From Shimia marina (GTDB lineage Bacteria > Pseudomonadota > Alphaproteobacteria > Rhodobacterales > Rhodobacteraceae), in NCBI RefSeq assembly GCF_001458175.1, contig NZ_CYPW01000001.1:1-64000 (forward strand): a stretch of DNA of 64,000 nt. The letters run 5' to 3'. This document shows positions 1 to 11,446 of the stretch, one piece after another. Every line of letters starts with the position of its first letter. Position 1 is the first letter of the stretch. The notes beneath the pieces were generated by a model, which searched no databases, was not told where the DNA came from, and saw only the letters and a program-made list of their open reading frames with translations. The translations under genes and the position numbers were made by a program.

Positions 1-356
1 TCCAGAACCTCCCTTCTCAAACCAACACCCTCAAGCGCCAATCCGTCCAGTCCGTCCCGCCGTTGTGCGCCTCAGCGCCGCCGGTGAAGGGGTATTTAGT
101 GATGGTGCGGATGAGTCGCAAGCGCTTTTTGACAGGAAAATGAAAAAAACTGCCCTGCTGCATGTTTTTTTCGCAAAAGCTCTGTTTTTAAGGGTTTGGA
201 GAGGTCGGAAAATTGAAGCAGCAGCCCGACCTGCTGAAAACAGGACTTTCCCGAAGCTGAAATCGCCTGCGTTTCTCGCCCCTGCCTTATCAAACCAACA
301 CACCCGCCGGCTCGACTTACCCAAAGCATGAAAAGGGCGCATGACGCGCCCCTTTT
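1..356. other. Intergenic stretch at window start, no gene seen
   Basis: No reading frame here looks like a protein. The short frames overlap on both strands, carry no recognisable motif and have no good ribosome binding site. The stretch holds AT-rich runs (about 138-200) between GC-rich blocks, and ends in the hairpin that probably terminates the minus-strand glycosyltransferase gene. I could not match it to a tRNA or rRNA. Confidence 0.5.
331..355 (-). terminator. Probable intrinsic terminator of the Kdo transferase gene
   Basis: AAAAGGGCGC and GCGCCCCTTTT form a GC-rich stem with one bulged C around a 5-base loop (ATGAC). It starts 2 bases past the stop codon on the minus strand and ends in a T run on that strand. 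Confidence 0.6.
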
Positions 357-1700
357 CTATGTTCCGTCCGACTTGCCGTTCTGTGACATCAGGACTTGGT
401 CCATCGCCTCCAATGTACGCGCACTGGCACCGCGATGTTCGGCCATGAATATTGCGGCCTCTTTGAGCGGGGCCTCTCTTGGGGGCCAGAGGACGGCCGC
501 CATCGCTTCCGGTGTGTCAAAGCTTTTGGCCACACCGGCCGCTTCCGCCTCCACAAAGGGAAACTCGATTGGCCAGGTTTGCGGACCGGTGATCGGAGGT
601 TTGCCAACGGCCAGAGGCTCAATAATGTTATGTGCGCCCGCCGGGGTGAAGCCGCCCCCTACAATAACCTGATCGGCCAAGCCGAGATAGAAATACATTT
701 CCCCAAAGCTGTCGCCCAGCAGGACATCCGGCATATCCGCCAAAGCCTCTCCAAGCGCAACCAGCCCCGCTGTACCCGCTTCAGCCACCTGACTGCGCGC
801 GCAAACAGAGAGCCCAGCGCTTTGCAACATCTGGCCAACCGCCCCAAAGCGCTCTGGTGCGCGCGGCACATAGACAAAGAGCGGCGCAGGCATGCTGTCT
901 TTGGCCGCCGCCGCATGCAGCGACAGGATCATATCGCGGAAGATCTCTTCTTCCCCCGCAACGCCTGACGCAATGGTGATCACCTGACGGCCATCCGCGA
1001 TGAGCTGCGGGCGGACCTGCGCCGCCGCATCCAGCAAAGCCTCCGGAATCGGCTGATCAAACCGCAACTCCCCGGTGACCGTGATGTTTTTCACCCCAAC
1101 AGAGGCAAAACGCTGCCGTTGAATGTCCGACTTCACAAAGGCCCCGGCCACGCTTGCAATCACACGCTGGCGCACGCGCAGGCCCCGACTGTCCTTGGCG
1201 TAGGCCCCTGACGTATATTGCGAGTTGCACAGATAAAGCGGCACCTTCGCGCGGCGTGCACTTGCGATCATCGCAGGCCAGATCTCTACCTCAAGCGTCA
1301 GTCCAAAACGCGGGCGGCAGGCACGAAAAAACCGATGCAGACACCAATGCATGTCCAGAGGCACCCAAATCACGGCGAGATCGCCCGCAACAATCTCGTC
1401 TGCAAACTGGCGCTCTGCTTCCTCTCGTCCTGCTGGTGTAAAACAGGAAATGACAATTTTCTCCCCCCGTGCCAACGCCAATCGGATCAATCCCAGAGCA
1501 GACCGCACCTCCCCAAGACTTACCGCATGCACCCACAGTGGGTGTTGCGGCAAAGCCTGTTCGTAGAACCCGAGCCGCTCCTTCATTCTGTAGAGGTAGC
1601 GCGGGTCTTTGCGACCGCGCTTCCAAAGGTAGAGCATCACAAGCGGGAGCGCCAAAAGCCAGAGCACACGATAGAATATATTGAAAACAAAAAGGATCAT
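357..1700 (-). CDS. waaA: 3-deoxy-D-manno-octulosonic acid (Kdo) transferase, WaaA/KdtA family
   Basis: 447 aa. This family transfers Kdo from CMP-Kdo to the lipid A precursor at the inner face of the cytoplasmic membrane. Residues 1-30 form one hydrophobic anchor ending in a basic patch (WKRGRKDPRY). The N-terminal GT-B half holds WVHAVSLGEV, with the conserved catalytic-site Glu, and TLEVEIWP. The C-terminal half has GGGFTPAGAHNIIEP, the nucleotide-sugar binding loop. Length fits the family, about 420-450 aa. The ATG at 1700 is preferred over upstream in-frame starts because the hydrophobic anchor begins there and it overlaps the stop of the upstream gene by 4 bases (ATGA). That overlap suggests translational coupling with the adjacent paralogue. 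Confidence 0.85.
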   Translation of the reverse strand: MILFVFNIFYRVLWLLALPLVMLYLWKRGRKDPRYLYRMKERLGFYEQALPQHPLWVHAVSLGEVRSALGLIRLALARGEKIVISCFTPAGREEAERQFADEIVAGDLAVIWVPLDMHWCLHRFFRACRPRFGLTLEVEIWPAMIASARRAKVPLYLCNSQYTSGAYAKDSRGLRVRQRVIASVAGAFVKSDIQRQRFASVGVKNITVTGELRFDQPIPEALLDAAAQVRPQLIADGRQVITIASGVAGEEEIFRDMILSLHAAAAKDSMPAPLFVYVPRAPERFGAVGQMLQSAGLSVCARSQVAEAGTAGLVALGEALADMPDVLLGDSFGEMYFYLGLADQVIVGGGFTPAGAHNIIEPLAVGKPPITGPQTWPIEFPFVEAEAAGVAKSFDTPEAMAAVLWPPREAPLKEAAIFMAEHRGASARTLEAMDQVLMSQNGKSDGT

Positions 1701-2989
1701 GTGCGCCCTCCCAACATAGAAAGAAGGTCCTGTGCCAAAGGAACGAGACCAGCGCGCGCCTGCTCCGTCAGCACAGCAGCTGCTTGCGCAACACTCGCAA
1801 CGTCCTGCGTCAGTACGGCTTGGGCAAGATGGAACGCTGCAGCAGGACCAGCGGCAATCGGCAAGGCAATCCCAGCGGCGTTTAAATCTGCATAATCGCG
1901 CACAAAATTCTGCGTGTTCGGACCATGCAGAACCGGACACCCCAAACAGATTGGCTCCCAAGGGTTATGCCCGCCGATATTGGCAAAGGAGCCTCCTACA
2001 AATGCGTGCGAAGCAAGGCGATACCACAAGCCAAGTTCCCCAAAGCTATCCGCAATGTAGAGCGATGTCTCAGGTGCACAGGAGGACGACTGACTGCGCA
2101 AGGCCGTGCGCAGTCCATAGGATGTGGCAAGCTGGTTGATGTCTGCAGCACGATCAAGATCTCTGGGGACGAGGATCAGAAGAGCCGCGGGATCACTCGT
2201 TAAAATCTGCCGATGTGCCTTGAGCACGATCTCTTCGTCACCGTCGTGTGTCGAGGCCGCCACCCAAATCCGGCGCCCCGCCTTCACGACCTGCCATGCA
2301 GCTAGCGCCTCGTGGTCCACAGCCAATGGTTCCGCAGCAGGCTTCAGCGAGCCCATTTTGTCGACACGTGCAGCGCCCAGCGCCTTCAGCCGCGACACAC
2401 TATGATCGTCCTGTGCATAAACGCGATCAAAATGCCCCATAAGGGCGGCAAAGCCCGTGCGAAACTTTGCACGCTTTTCATACCCGCTTTGTGAGATGCG
2501 TGCGTTTATATAGGCTAAAGGGATACCGCGCCTTTTCACATCAATGACGATACCCGGCCAAATGTCCTGTTCGGACCAAATAGAGAGATCAGGCCGCCAG
2601 TGATCCAGAAAGCCGCGCACAAACCGCGGCCCGTCCAGTGGTAAAAACTGATGTGTGGTATTCGCTGGAAGATTGCGCCCCATGACTTGGGCCGAACTGC
2701 GGGCCGTGGAAGTCACCAAAAAATGCACGTTGGGCGCCTGACGCCCGATCTCAACCAGCAAAGGCCTCAAAGCCAACACTTCGCCGAGGCCCACAGCATG
2801 CACCCAAACGACAGCCCCTGCAGGCCGAGGGATATTGTAAACACCAAGCTTCTCGCCGCTCCGGGCGGGGTCATCTTTGCCTGAACGCACACGCTTTGCG
2901 GTCACGCGGCGCATCACTGGCTGCAATACCGACCGTAGCATCAGGTATGTCCTGAGCTGCCACCCTAAAGTACCGCTCTCTCTTGTCAA
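1697..2989 (-). CDS. Second WaaA/KdtA-family glycosyltransferase
   Basis: 430 aa from this start. It is a paralogue of the downstream waaA product and keeps the same landmarks: VVWVHAVGLGEV, WSEQDIWPG, INARISQSGYEK and GGSFANIGGHNPWEP. It probably also acts on Kdo or a related sugar of the lipopolysaccharide core, but acceptor and linkage cannot be read from sequence. I chose the TTG at 2989 because AAAGGG lies 7 bases upstream and because it leaves about 60 residues before the HAVGLGE motif, as in waaA. An in-frame ATG at 3067 would add 26 residues of less family-like sequence. The gene overlaps the waaA start by 4 bases. Confidence 0.75.
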   Translation of the reverse strand: MTRESGTLGWQLRTYLMLRSVLQPVMRRVTAKRVRSGKDDPARSGEKLGVYNIPRPAGAVVWVHAVGLGEVLALRPLLVEIGRQAPNVHFLVTSTARSSAQVMGRNLPANTTHQFLPLDGPRFVRGFLDHWRPDLSIWSEQDIWPGIVIDVKRRGIPLAYINARISQSGYEKRAKFRTGFAALMGHFDRVYAQDDHSVSRLKALGAARVDKMGSLKPAAEPLAVDHEALAAWQVVKAGRRIWVAASTHDGDEEIVLKAHRQILTSDPAALLILVPRDLDRAADINQLATSYGLRTALRSQSSSCAPETSLYIADSFGELGLWYRLASHAFVGGSFANIGGHNPWEPICLGCPVLHGPNTQNFVRDYADLNAAGIALPIAAGPAAAFHLAQAVLTQDVASVAQAAAVLTEQARAGLVPLAQDLLSMLGGRT

Positions 2990-3437
2990 ACTCAGGCCCT
3001 TTACTTCGATTGCCGCGCTCTTTGTGTTCGCACCTATGTCGCACAGAGCGGCCAGACGTGCCACCATCAAGCGGTTGCCCCTAGTGCGTGTCCATTTACG
3101 GATTTACCCCCACCGAACATTGCCGAATCACGGACAGACACCCGTAAAGCGTTAACTCTTGACTGCAAAATGTCGCCCAGGAACACCATCTCAAAACGGT
3201 GGAAGTACTTGCGGACACACTTACTAAACTTATGAATTAAATCGAGATTTCCAGAAAAACTCCTGTCCTTTCGCTGCATTACGCCATCACGCGTCTTCAG
3301 CGGAGCATCAAAACCGCTCTCTGAACACTCCAAAAAGAAATCCTCTAAAAAAGGACTTTGTTCGTTAACCTCTGAGGAAGATAAATGTGTAACAGTTAGC
3401 CAATTGAATTGGGCAGAGGCCCGCTGAGGACCATTTC
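2990..3437. other. Intergenic region between divergent genes
   Basis: About 450 bases separate the minus-strand glycosyltransferase pair from the plus-strand hybrid kinase, so promoters for both should lie here. Frames in it (for example 3067-3333 minus) show no domain or convincing start. The part near 3330-3430 is AT-rich. I could not assign specific promoter boxes. Confidence 0.4.
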
Positions 3438-5885
<2,448 letters not shown>

Positions 5886-5905
5886 CCCTACGTTTCCAGA
5901 GTATC

Positions 5906-5926
5906 GGCCGCGCCTTTTGCGCGGCC
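5906..5926. terminator. Hairpin between convergent genes, likely bidirectional terminator
   Basis: Perfect 8-bp stem GGCCGCGC / GCGCGGCC around a CTTTT loop, 20 bases after the hybrid kinase stop and 13 bases beyond the stop of the convergent M20 gene. AT-rich sequence (CATTTTTATTT) follows on the plus strand. Confidence 0.6.
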
Positions 5927-5939
5927 TACACATTTTTAT

Positions 5940-7106
5940 TTAAAGTGCTGGCATCCGTTTTTCAACCACTTCTGCCCACCAGCTACATCCCGCAGGAATA
6001 GCTTCGTCGTTAAAGTTATATTCCGGGTGGTGGACCATGGCGCCATCTTCGCCGTTTCCAACCAGAATATAGGCCCCTGGACGCTCTTCAGCCAAGAAGG
6101 CAAAGTCCTCTCCCCCCATCACCAAAGGCGCTTCCTCACATTGTCCGGAAATGGATTTGGCCACGTCGGCAGCAAACTCGGTCTGGGCCTCCGCATTCAC
6201 CATCACCGGATATCCCCGATAATAGGTGACATCTGCGGTCCCCCCGAAGGTCGCACCGATGCCCGCACAGATTTCTTTGATACGGGTCTCAGCGAGATCC
6301 CGCATTTCCTTGGACATTGTACGCACGGTGCCTTTGATCTGTACCTTCTGAGGGATCACATTGAAGGCTTTCGAAGAAGTCTCAAAGCTGGTGACAGAGA
6401 CCACAACCTGATCAATCGGATCCGCATTCCGGCTGGCAATGGTCTGCAGCGCCAGAACCGCCTGCGCCGCCATCACGGTTGTGTCCACCGTGTCATGCGG
6501 CTTGGCGGCATGGCCTCCCCGGCCCTCAAAAGTAATATCAAACTGATCGGTCGCAGCAAAAAACGCACCCGGACGGATGGCAAAGCTGCCCAGCGGCATG
6601 CCCGGCCAGTTGTGCATACCGTAGACTTCCTGAATGCCCCAGCGATCCATCAGCCCGTCTTCGCACATCTCGCGGCCACCACCGCCACCTTCTTCCGCAG
6701 GCTGAAAGATCACCACCACGGTGCCGTCGAAATTCCGCGTCTCTGCCAGATATTTTGCCGCGCCCAAAAGCATCGCTGTATGGCCATCATGGCCGCAGGC
6801 ATGCATCGCGCCCGGTGTCTTTGACGCATAGTCCAGTCCGGTCTGCTCATGAATTGGCAAAGCATCCATATCCGCGCGCAGCCCAATCACCTTACCTGAG
6901 CCGGTCGCTTTCCCTTTGATCACGCCGACAACCCCAGTGCGACCAATGCCGGTCACCACCTCATCCAGTCCAAACTCCTGAAGTTTTTCAGCCACGATGC
7001 CGCTGGTCCTATGGGTTTCAAACAGAATTTCTGGATTCTCGTGGAGATCCCTCCGCCATGCGGCGATTTCATCGTGCAATTCTGCAAAACGGTTTTTGGT
7101 TGGCAT
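5940..7106 (-). CDS. M20 family metallo-amidohydrolase (hippurate hydrolase-like), copy 1
   Basis: 388 aa. This family (M20D: hippuricase, N-acyl amino acid or IAA-amino acid hydrolases) uses a di-metal site to cleave amide bonds. Visible metal and catalytic motifs are GLRADMDALP, HACGHDGHTAML, FQPAEEGGGGG and MGGEDF; a lid/dimerisation domain sits between the last two. Length matches the family. No signal peptide, so it is cytoplasmic. It is the last gene of a three-paralogue array on the minus strand, 27 bases after copy 2. The natural substrate cannot be told from sequence. Confidence 0.85.
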   Translation of the reverse strand: MPTKNRFAELHDEIAAWRRDLHENPEILFETHRTSGIVAEKLQEFGLDEVVTGIGRTGVVGVIKGKATGSGKVIGLRADMDALPIHEQTGLDYASKTPGAMHACGHDGHTAMLLGAAKYLAETRNFDGTVVVIFQPAEEGGGGGREMCEDGLMDRWGIQEVYGMHNWPGMPLGSFAIRPGAFFAATDQFDITFEGRGGHAAKPHDTVDTTVMAAQAVLALQTIASRNADPIDQVVVSVTSFETSSKAFNVIPQKVQIKGTVRTMSKEMRDLAETRIKEICAGIGATFGGTADVTYYRGYPVMVNAEAQTEFAADVAKSISGQCEEAPLVMGGEDFAFLAEERPGAYILVGNGEDGAMVHHPEYNFNDEAIPAGCSWWAEVVEKRMPAL

Positions 7107-7133
7107 ATCGTGTCCTCGCTCTAAAGTCCGTGC

Positions 7134-8297
7134 TCACGCCGCCGGCATGCGGCGTTCGATTAGTTCTGACAGAAAACTGCTCCCATAAGGGATAGCATCG
7201 TCGTTGAAGTCATATTCCGGATGGTGCAACGCTGCGCTATCGCCGTTCCCCACCATGATGAAAGCCCCCGGACGGGCCTGAAGCATATAGGAGAAGTCTT
7301 CTCCGCCCATCACCAAAGGCGCTTCTTCGCAGCCTCCGGCAACCGCCTTTGCCACCTCCTCGGCAAAGCTGGCCTGCGCGTCTGAATTAATAGTTGCAGG
7401 GGTGATACGTTGATAGTCAAGTCTCACCTCTCCGCCATGCGTGGCCGCAATACCCTGGGCGACAGCTTGCATCCGCGCCTCTATCATATCCTGCACCTTG
7501 GGATCAAACGTACGCACAGTCCCCTTCAATGTCGCTGTATGCGGGATCACATTGTAAACATCCGCCCCTGTTTGAAACGATGTCACAGACACCACAGCCC
7601 GCTCTGTCGGATCCACATTCCGGCTCACAATCGATTGCAAAGCCAAATGCAGCTGCGTTCCCATGAGTGTCGGATCAACCGTCTGCTGAGGCTGCGCCGC
7701 ATGACCACCGCGCCCGACAATCTCAATCGTAAAGAAATCAACCGCAGCCAACAGTGGCCCTTTGCGCAGCGCGAAGGTCCCGACAGGCAGGCCCGGGCTG
7801 TTGTGCATCCCGTAAACTTCCTGAATGTTCCAGCGCTCCATCATGCCATCTTGCACCATGGCCAAAGCGCCATTGCCGCCCTCCTCGGCAGGCTGAAAGA
7901 TTACCGCCACACAGCCGTCGAAATTGCGCGTCTCCGCAAGGTACTTCGCCGCGCCCAAAAGCATGGCCGTGTGTCCATCGTGACCACAAGCATGCATCGC
8001 TCCGTCTACCTTTGATGCATAGGCGATCCCGGTCTGCTCCTGCATCGGGAGGGCATCCATATCCGCGCGCAGCCCGACCACTTTTCCCAAACGATCTGTT
8101 TTTCCTTTAATCACTCCAACCACGCCAGTGCGCCCAATACCCGTCACCACTTCATCGCAACCAAACTCGGTCAGCTTTTCCGCCACGAAAGCAGAGGTGC
8201 GATGTGTCTCATAGAGAATTTCTGGATGCGCATGGATGTCCTGCCGCCAGCCCGTGATTTCGGCGTGAAGCTCTGCAAATCTGTTTTTGACTGGCAT
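7134..8297 (-). CDS. M20 family metallo-amidohydrolase, copy 2
   Basis: 387 aa. It has the same layout and motifs as its neighbours: GLRADMDALP, HACGHDGHTAML, FQPAEEGG and MGGEDF. The glycine run after PAEEGG is changed to NGALAM, where the other copies have a run of glycines and then an E-M. The N-terminus (MPVKNRFAELHAEI) closely follows copies 1 and 3, so this is a recent or well-conserved tandem duplication. It is separated by exactly 27 bases from each neighbour, which fits one transcript. Substrate unknown. Confidence 0.85.
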   Translation of the reverse strand: MPVKNRFAELHAEITGWRQDIHAHPEILYETHRTSAFVAEKLTEFGCDEVVTGIGRTGVVGVIKGKTDRLGKVVGLRADMDALPMQEQTGIAYASKVDGAMHACGHDGHTAMLLGAAKYLAETRNFDGCVAVIFQPAEEGGNGALAMVQDGMMERWNIQEVYGMHNSPGLPVGTFALRKGPLLAAVDFFTIEIVGRGGHAAQPQQTVDPTLMGTQLHLALQSIVSRNVDPTERAVVSVTSFQTGADVYNVIPHTATLKGTVRTFDPKVQDMIEARMQAVAQGIAATHGGEVRLDYQRITPATINSDAQASFAEEVAKAVAGGCEEAPLVMGGEDFSYMLQARPGAFIMVGNGDSAALHHPEYDFNDDAIPYGSSFLSELIERRMPAA

Positions 8298-8324
8298 CTG
8301 TGATCTCTCCCCTTGCTCGCCTGT

Positions 8325-9500
8325 TCAGCTGGATGCCGGCATGCGCCGCTCAATCAGTTCTGCAAACCAGCTACAGCCAAACGGGATAGCTTCGTCATTG
8401 AAGTTATAAGCGGGGTGATGACATTGCGCGCTTTCCCCATTGCCCAAAAATATATAAGCTCCGGGCCGCGCTTCCAGCATGAAGGAAAAGTCCTCGGCAG
8501 GCATGATGGGGTCTACATTCGGATCAACATTTCCCTCCCCAGCAACCGAATTGGCCGCTTCGACCGCATGGGCCGTTTCCGCCTCATGGTTCACGGTGAC
8601 CGGATATCCATCTTCCCAGATCACTTCCGCAGTGGCCCCAAATGCCAGCGCGGTATGAGTTGCAATATCGCGTATGCGCTGTTCGACCAATGCGCGGTTC
8701 TGGCTGTCCAAAGTACGAACTGTGCCTTGCATGCGCACGGTATGCGCAATCACATTGGACGCATTGCTGTCTGTTTCAAGTGTCCCAACAGTCAACACAA
8801 CGCGGTCAATTGGCTTCACATTGCGTGACACAACGCTTTGAAGTGCAATCAAAATCTGCGCCGCCACAAGGGTTGTGTCCACGGCTTCGGCTGGTTCTGC
8901 CGCATGACCGCCTTTGCCGGTCACCTTGATCTCAAACTCATCTGCCGATGCCATAAGCGCGCCCGATCGAATGGCAAACTGTCCAACTGGCATGCCCGGC
9001 GCATTGTGAAGCCCATATACTTCCTGAATGTTCCAACGATCCATCATGCCGTCATCACACATCTCTTTGCCGCCACCGCCGCCTTCTTCGGCTGGCTGAA
9101 AGATCAAAACAGCAGTCCCGTCGAAATTACGTGTTTCCGCTAGGTATTTCGCGGCGCCAAGCAACATCGCCGTATGCCCGTCATGCCCACAGGCATGCAT
9201 CTTGCCTTCAACTTCAGAGGCGTAGTCCACCCCTGTGGCCTCATGGATTGGCAACGCATCCATATCTGCCCGCAGACCGACAACGCGCCCCTGCGTGTCA
9301 CTTTGCCCTTTGATCACGGCCACAACACCGGTGCGACCAATACCCGGCGTGATCTCATCCACACCAAATTCTTTAAGCCGTGCTTGTACGAATTCAGCCG
9401 TCTCATGCACGTCAAACATCAATTCAGGATGGGCGTGCAGATGTCGCCGCCAGCCAGTGATTTCTCCCTGCAACTCCGCAAAACGATTTCTGATTGGCAT
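8325..9500 (-). CDS. M20 family metallo-amidohydrolase, copy 3 (operon-leading)
   Basis: 391 aa. First gene of the three-copy array. The start at 9500 is chosen because MPIRNRFAEL aligns with the starts of the other two copies; the frame stays open for 29 more codons upstream without similarity. It keeps HACGHDGHTAML and FQPAEEGGGGG. The usual MGGEDF near the C-terminus reads IMPAEDF, retaining the Glu-Asp but losing both glycines, which may mean a changed substrate pocket. Its promoter should lie in the 176-base gap shared with the divergent DctB-like kinase gene, which holds an inverted repeat at 9532-9547. Confidence 0.85.
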   Translation of the reverse strand: MPIRNRFAELQGEITGWRRHLHAHPELMFDVHETAEFVQARLKEFGVDEITPGIGRTGVVAVIKGQSDTQGRVVGLRADMDALPIHEATGVDYASEVEGKMHACGHDGHTAMLLGAAKYLAETRNFDGTAVLIFQPAEEGGGGGKEMCDDGMMDRWNIQEVYGLHNAPGMPVGQFAIRSGALMASADEFEIKVTGKGGHAAEPAEAVDTTLVAAQILIALQSVVSRNVKPIDRVVLTVGTLETDSNASNVIAHTVRMQGTVRTLDSQNRALVEQRIRDIATHTALAFGATAEVIWEDGYPVTVNHEAETAHAVEAANSVAGEGNVDPNVDPIMPAEDFSFMLEARPGAYIFLGNGESAQCHHPAYNFNDEAIPFGCSWFAELIERRMPASS

Positions 9501-9512
9501 ATCAACACTCCT

Positions 9513-9547
9513 GTTCAGGCATCCCCGCAGACTGAACGATTGTTCAG
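9513..9547. promoter_or_regulatory. Inverted repeat CTGAAC-N4-GTTCAG plus extra half-site
   Basis: CTGAAC (9532-9537) and GTTCAG (9542-9547) form a perfect 6-bp inverted repeat with a 4-base spacer, and a third GTTCAG lies at 9513-9518. The site is 13-47 bases upstream of the M20 copy 3 start and between two divergent genes. The geometry resembles TetR-family operators. No such regulator gene lies in the window next to it, so this is inferred from pattern only. Confidence 0.4.
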
Positions 9548-9676
9548 ATTGGAGCAAGAGGCCCCGCAAAAGAATTTCACATATCAATCAATCCTCCAAG
9601 AGATTGAGGGTCTTGACGCTTGGATTAGGCATTCGCATGACTCGCAGCCAGATCGGAAAGCGTCTAGGGTCACCAC

Positions 9677-11446
9677 ATGAGCACTTGGATCCGCCATCGC
9701 GCCTCGATTCTGATCGTATTTGCCTGTGTACTTTTTGCCGTAACCAGCGGCGTCTGGCGCTATGGGTATGGTCAGGCGCTTGATCAACTGGCCCGCCGAG
9801 GCGAAGCTGATCTTGCACTGGGTGCGGATAGCCTGACCGCACAACTCAAACGTTATCAAGAGCTTGCGGTGCTTATGGCAGAGCATCCAACGCTACTTTC
9901 CCTCACCCGAAATCCAGCGATCACCAGCGCGCAGCGCGGCCACCCGCTGCTGCTTGATGCCGCCGATAAAACCGCCGCGCTCGATATCATATATGCCCGC
10001 GCGGATGGCACCATCTTGGCGACAGCACAGGAAGATGTCGCCCCTCCTGACGCACTTGAGCAAACGCCATACTTCAAGCGGGCACTGCAAGGCGCACTTG
10101 GCGCGCACCACGAAGTGGATGCGCGATTTGGGCGGCGCGCATTTTACTACTCGGTCCCAAGCTTTTCCTCCGAAGGCACGGTAAGCGCGGTGCTGACTGT
10201 GGTTCTGGATGTGGAAGATGTGGAAGGAAACTGGCGTGGTGACGGCCCTACAGTGTTTTTTGTCGACGATCTCAACGAGGTCTTTATCTCAAACCGCTCG
10301 GAACTGGTGTTTTGGAAACGCAACCCCACTTCTTCCGGCCTGATCCCCCCCAGTGGCACCGCCCCCCCCGTTCAATCATATATGCGCGCGGGTCACGAAA
10401 TCTGGGAATTGGACTGGGGGCCTTACATCCCCGAACAAGGCTTGCACATCGTCAAGGATCTGCCTGTGATTGATATGGTGGCCGAGGCCATCGTGGACAT
10501 CAGCCTTGCGCGGCGCATTGCGGGGCTGCAAGCTGGTACCATTGCAGCAATATTCATGATCTTTGGCCTGATCCTCTTGCAAGTACTGGAGCGTCGCCGC
10601 GTTTTGACGCAAGCCAATGCCGAGTTGGAACAGCGTGTGACCCTGCGCACACAAGCCCTCAGCGCCACGAACGAAGCGCTGCGTCGGGAAATCACAGAGC
10701 GCGAAGAGGCCGAAGCCGCACTCAAGCAAGCACAGTCAGATCTCGTGCAGGCCGGCAAGCTGTCCGCCTTGGGCCAGATGAGTGCCGGCATCAGCCACGA
10801 ACTCAACCAGCCTTTGCAGGCCATTCAGACATTTGCCGAAAACGGCACGCGTTTTCTTGAGCGGGACAATACCACCAAGGCAGCGGACAACCTCACCCGC
10901 ATTTCGCAAATGGCAACCCGGATGGCCCGCATCATCAAGAATTTGCGGGCCTTCGCGCGCAATGAAAGCGAACCCATGGGCCGGGTCGATCTTGTCGCTG
11001 TCATTTCTCAGGCGGTCGAACTGACCGAACCCCGCCTGAAAGAACACGCCGTCACATTGGATTGGCAGCCCGATACCTTCGGCCCGGTCTTTGCCGAAGG
11101 CGGAGAGGTGCGTCTGACGCAGGTTTTTGTGAACCTGATCAACAACGCCATTGATGCCATGTTGGAACAGGACAACCGGCTGATCCACATTGTCATCAAC
11201 AACGGCAGAAAACTGGGTGTCACCGTGCGCGATATCGGCCCCGGTTTGGAAGATCCTGAGAAGGTATTTGATCCGTTTTACTCCACAAAGTCCAAGGGCG
11301 TAGCGGAAGGCATGGGCTTGGGCCTGTCCATCAGCTACGGATTGGTGCAAAGCTTTGGCGGCAACATTCGCGGGGCCAATGCGGCGGGCAACGGTGCCCT
11401 CTTCACCGTGGAATTGAATTATTGGAAAGAGGAAAACGTCGCATGA
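9677..11446 (+). CDS. dctB: DctB-like sensor histidine kinase
   Basis: 589 aa. Two membrane segments (about 8-28 and 282-305) flank a periplasmic double-Cache-like sensor region of about 250 aa, as in DctB proteins that sense C4-dicarboxylates. A coiled coil (about 305-355) leads to the phospho-acceptor motif SAGISHELNQPLQAI (His374), an N-box (VNLINNAIDAM), and the ATP-binding G boxes VRDIGPGLEDP and GMGLGLSISYGL. It overlaps the DctD-like gene by 4 bases, so the pair is co-translated. No dicarboxylate transporter sits nearby, so the real ligand is open; neighbours suggest a link to the M20 hydrolases or the MFS transporter, which is inference. Confidence 0.8.
   Translation: MSTWIRHRASILIVFACVLFAVTSGVWRYGYGQALDQLARRGEADLALGADSLTAQLKRYQELAVLMAEHPTLLSLTRNPAITSAQRGHPLLLDAADKTAALDIIYARADGTILATAQEDVAPPDALEQTPYFKRALQGALGAHHEVDARFGRRAFYYSVPSFSSEGTVSAVLTVVLDVEDVEGNWRGDGPTVFFVDDLNEVFISNRSELVFWKRNPTSSGLIPPSGTAPPVQSYMRAGHEIWELDWGPYIPEQGLHIVKDLPVIDMVAEAIVDISLARRIAGLQAGTIAAIFMIFGLILLQVLERRRVLTQANAELEQRVTLRTQALSATNEALRREITEREEAEAALKQAQSDLVQAGKLSALGQMSAGISHELNQPLQAIQTFAENGTRFLERDNTTKAADNLTRISQMATRMARIIKNLRAFARNESEPMGRVDLVAVISQAVELTEPRLKEHAVTLDWQPDTFGPVFAEGGEVRLTQVFVNLINNAIDAMLEQDNRLIHIVINNGRKLGVTVRDIGPGLEDPEKVFDPFYSTKSKGVAEGMGLGLSISYGLVQSFGGNIRGANAAGNGALFTVELNYWKEENVA

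Noticed and set aside
3067-3333. 88-aa minus-strand frame upstream of the second Kdo-type gene
   Set aside because: Its stop lies right at an in-frame start of the next gene, which looks like coupling, but there is no motif or convincing coding character.
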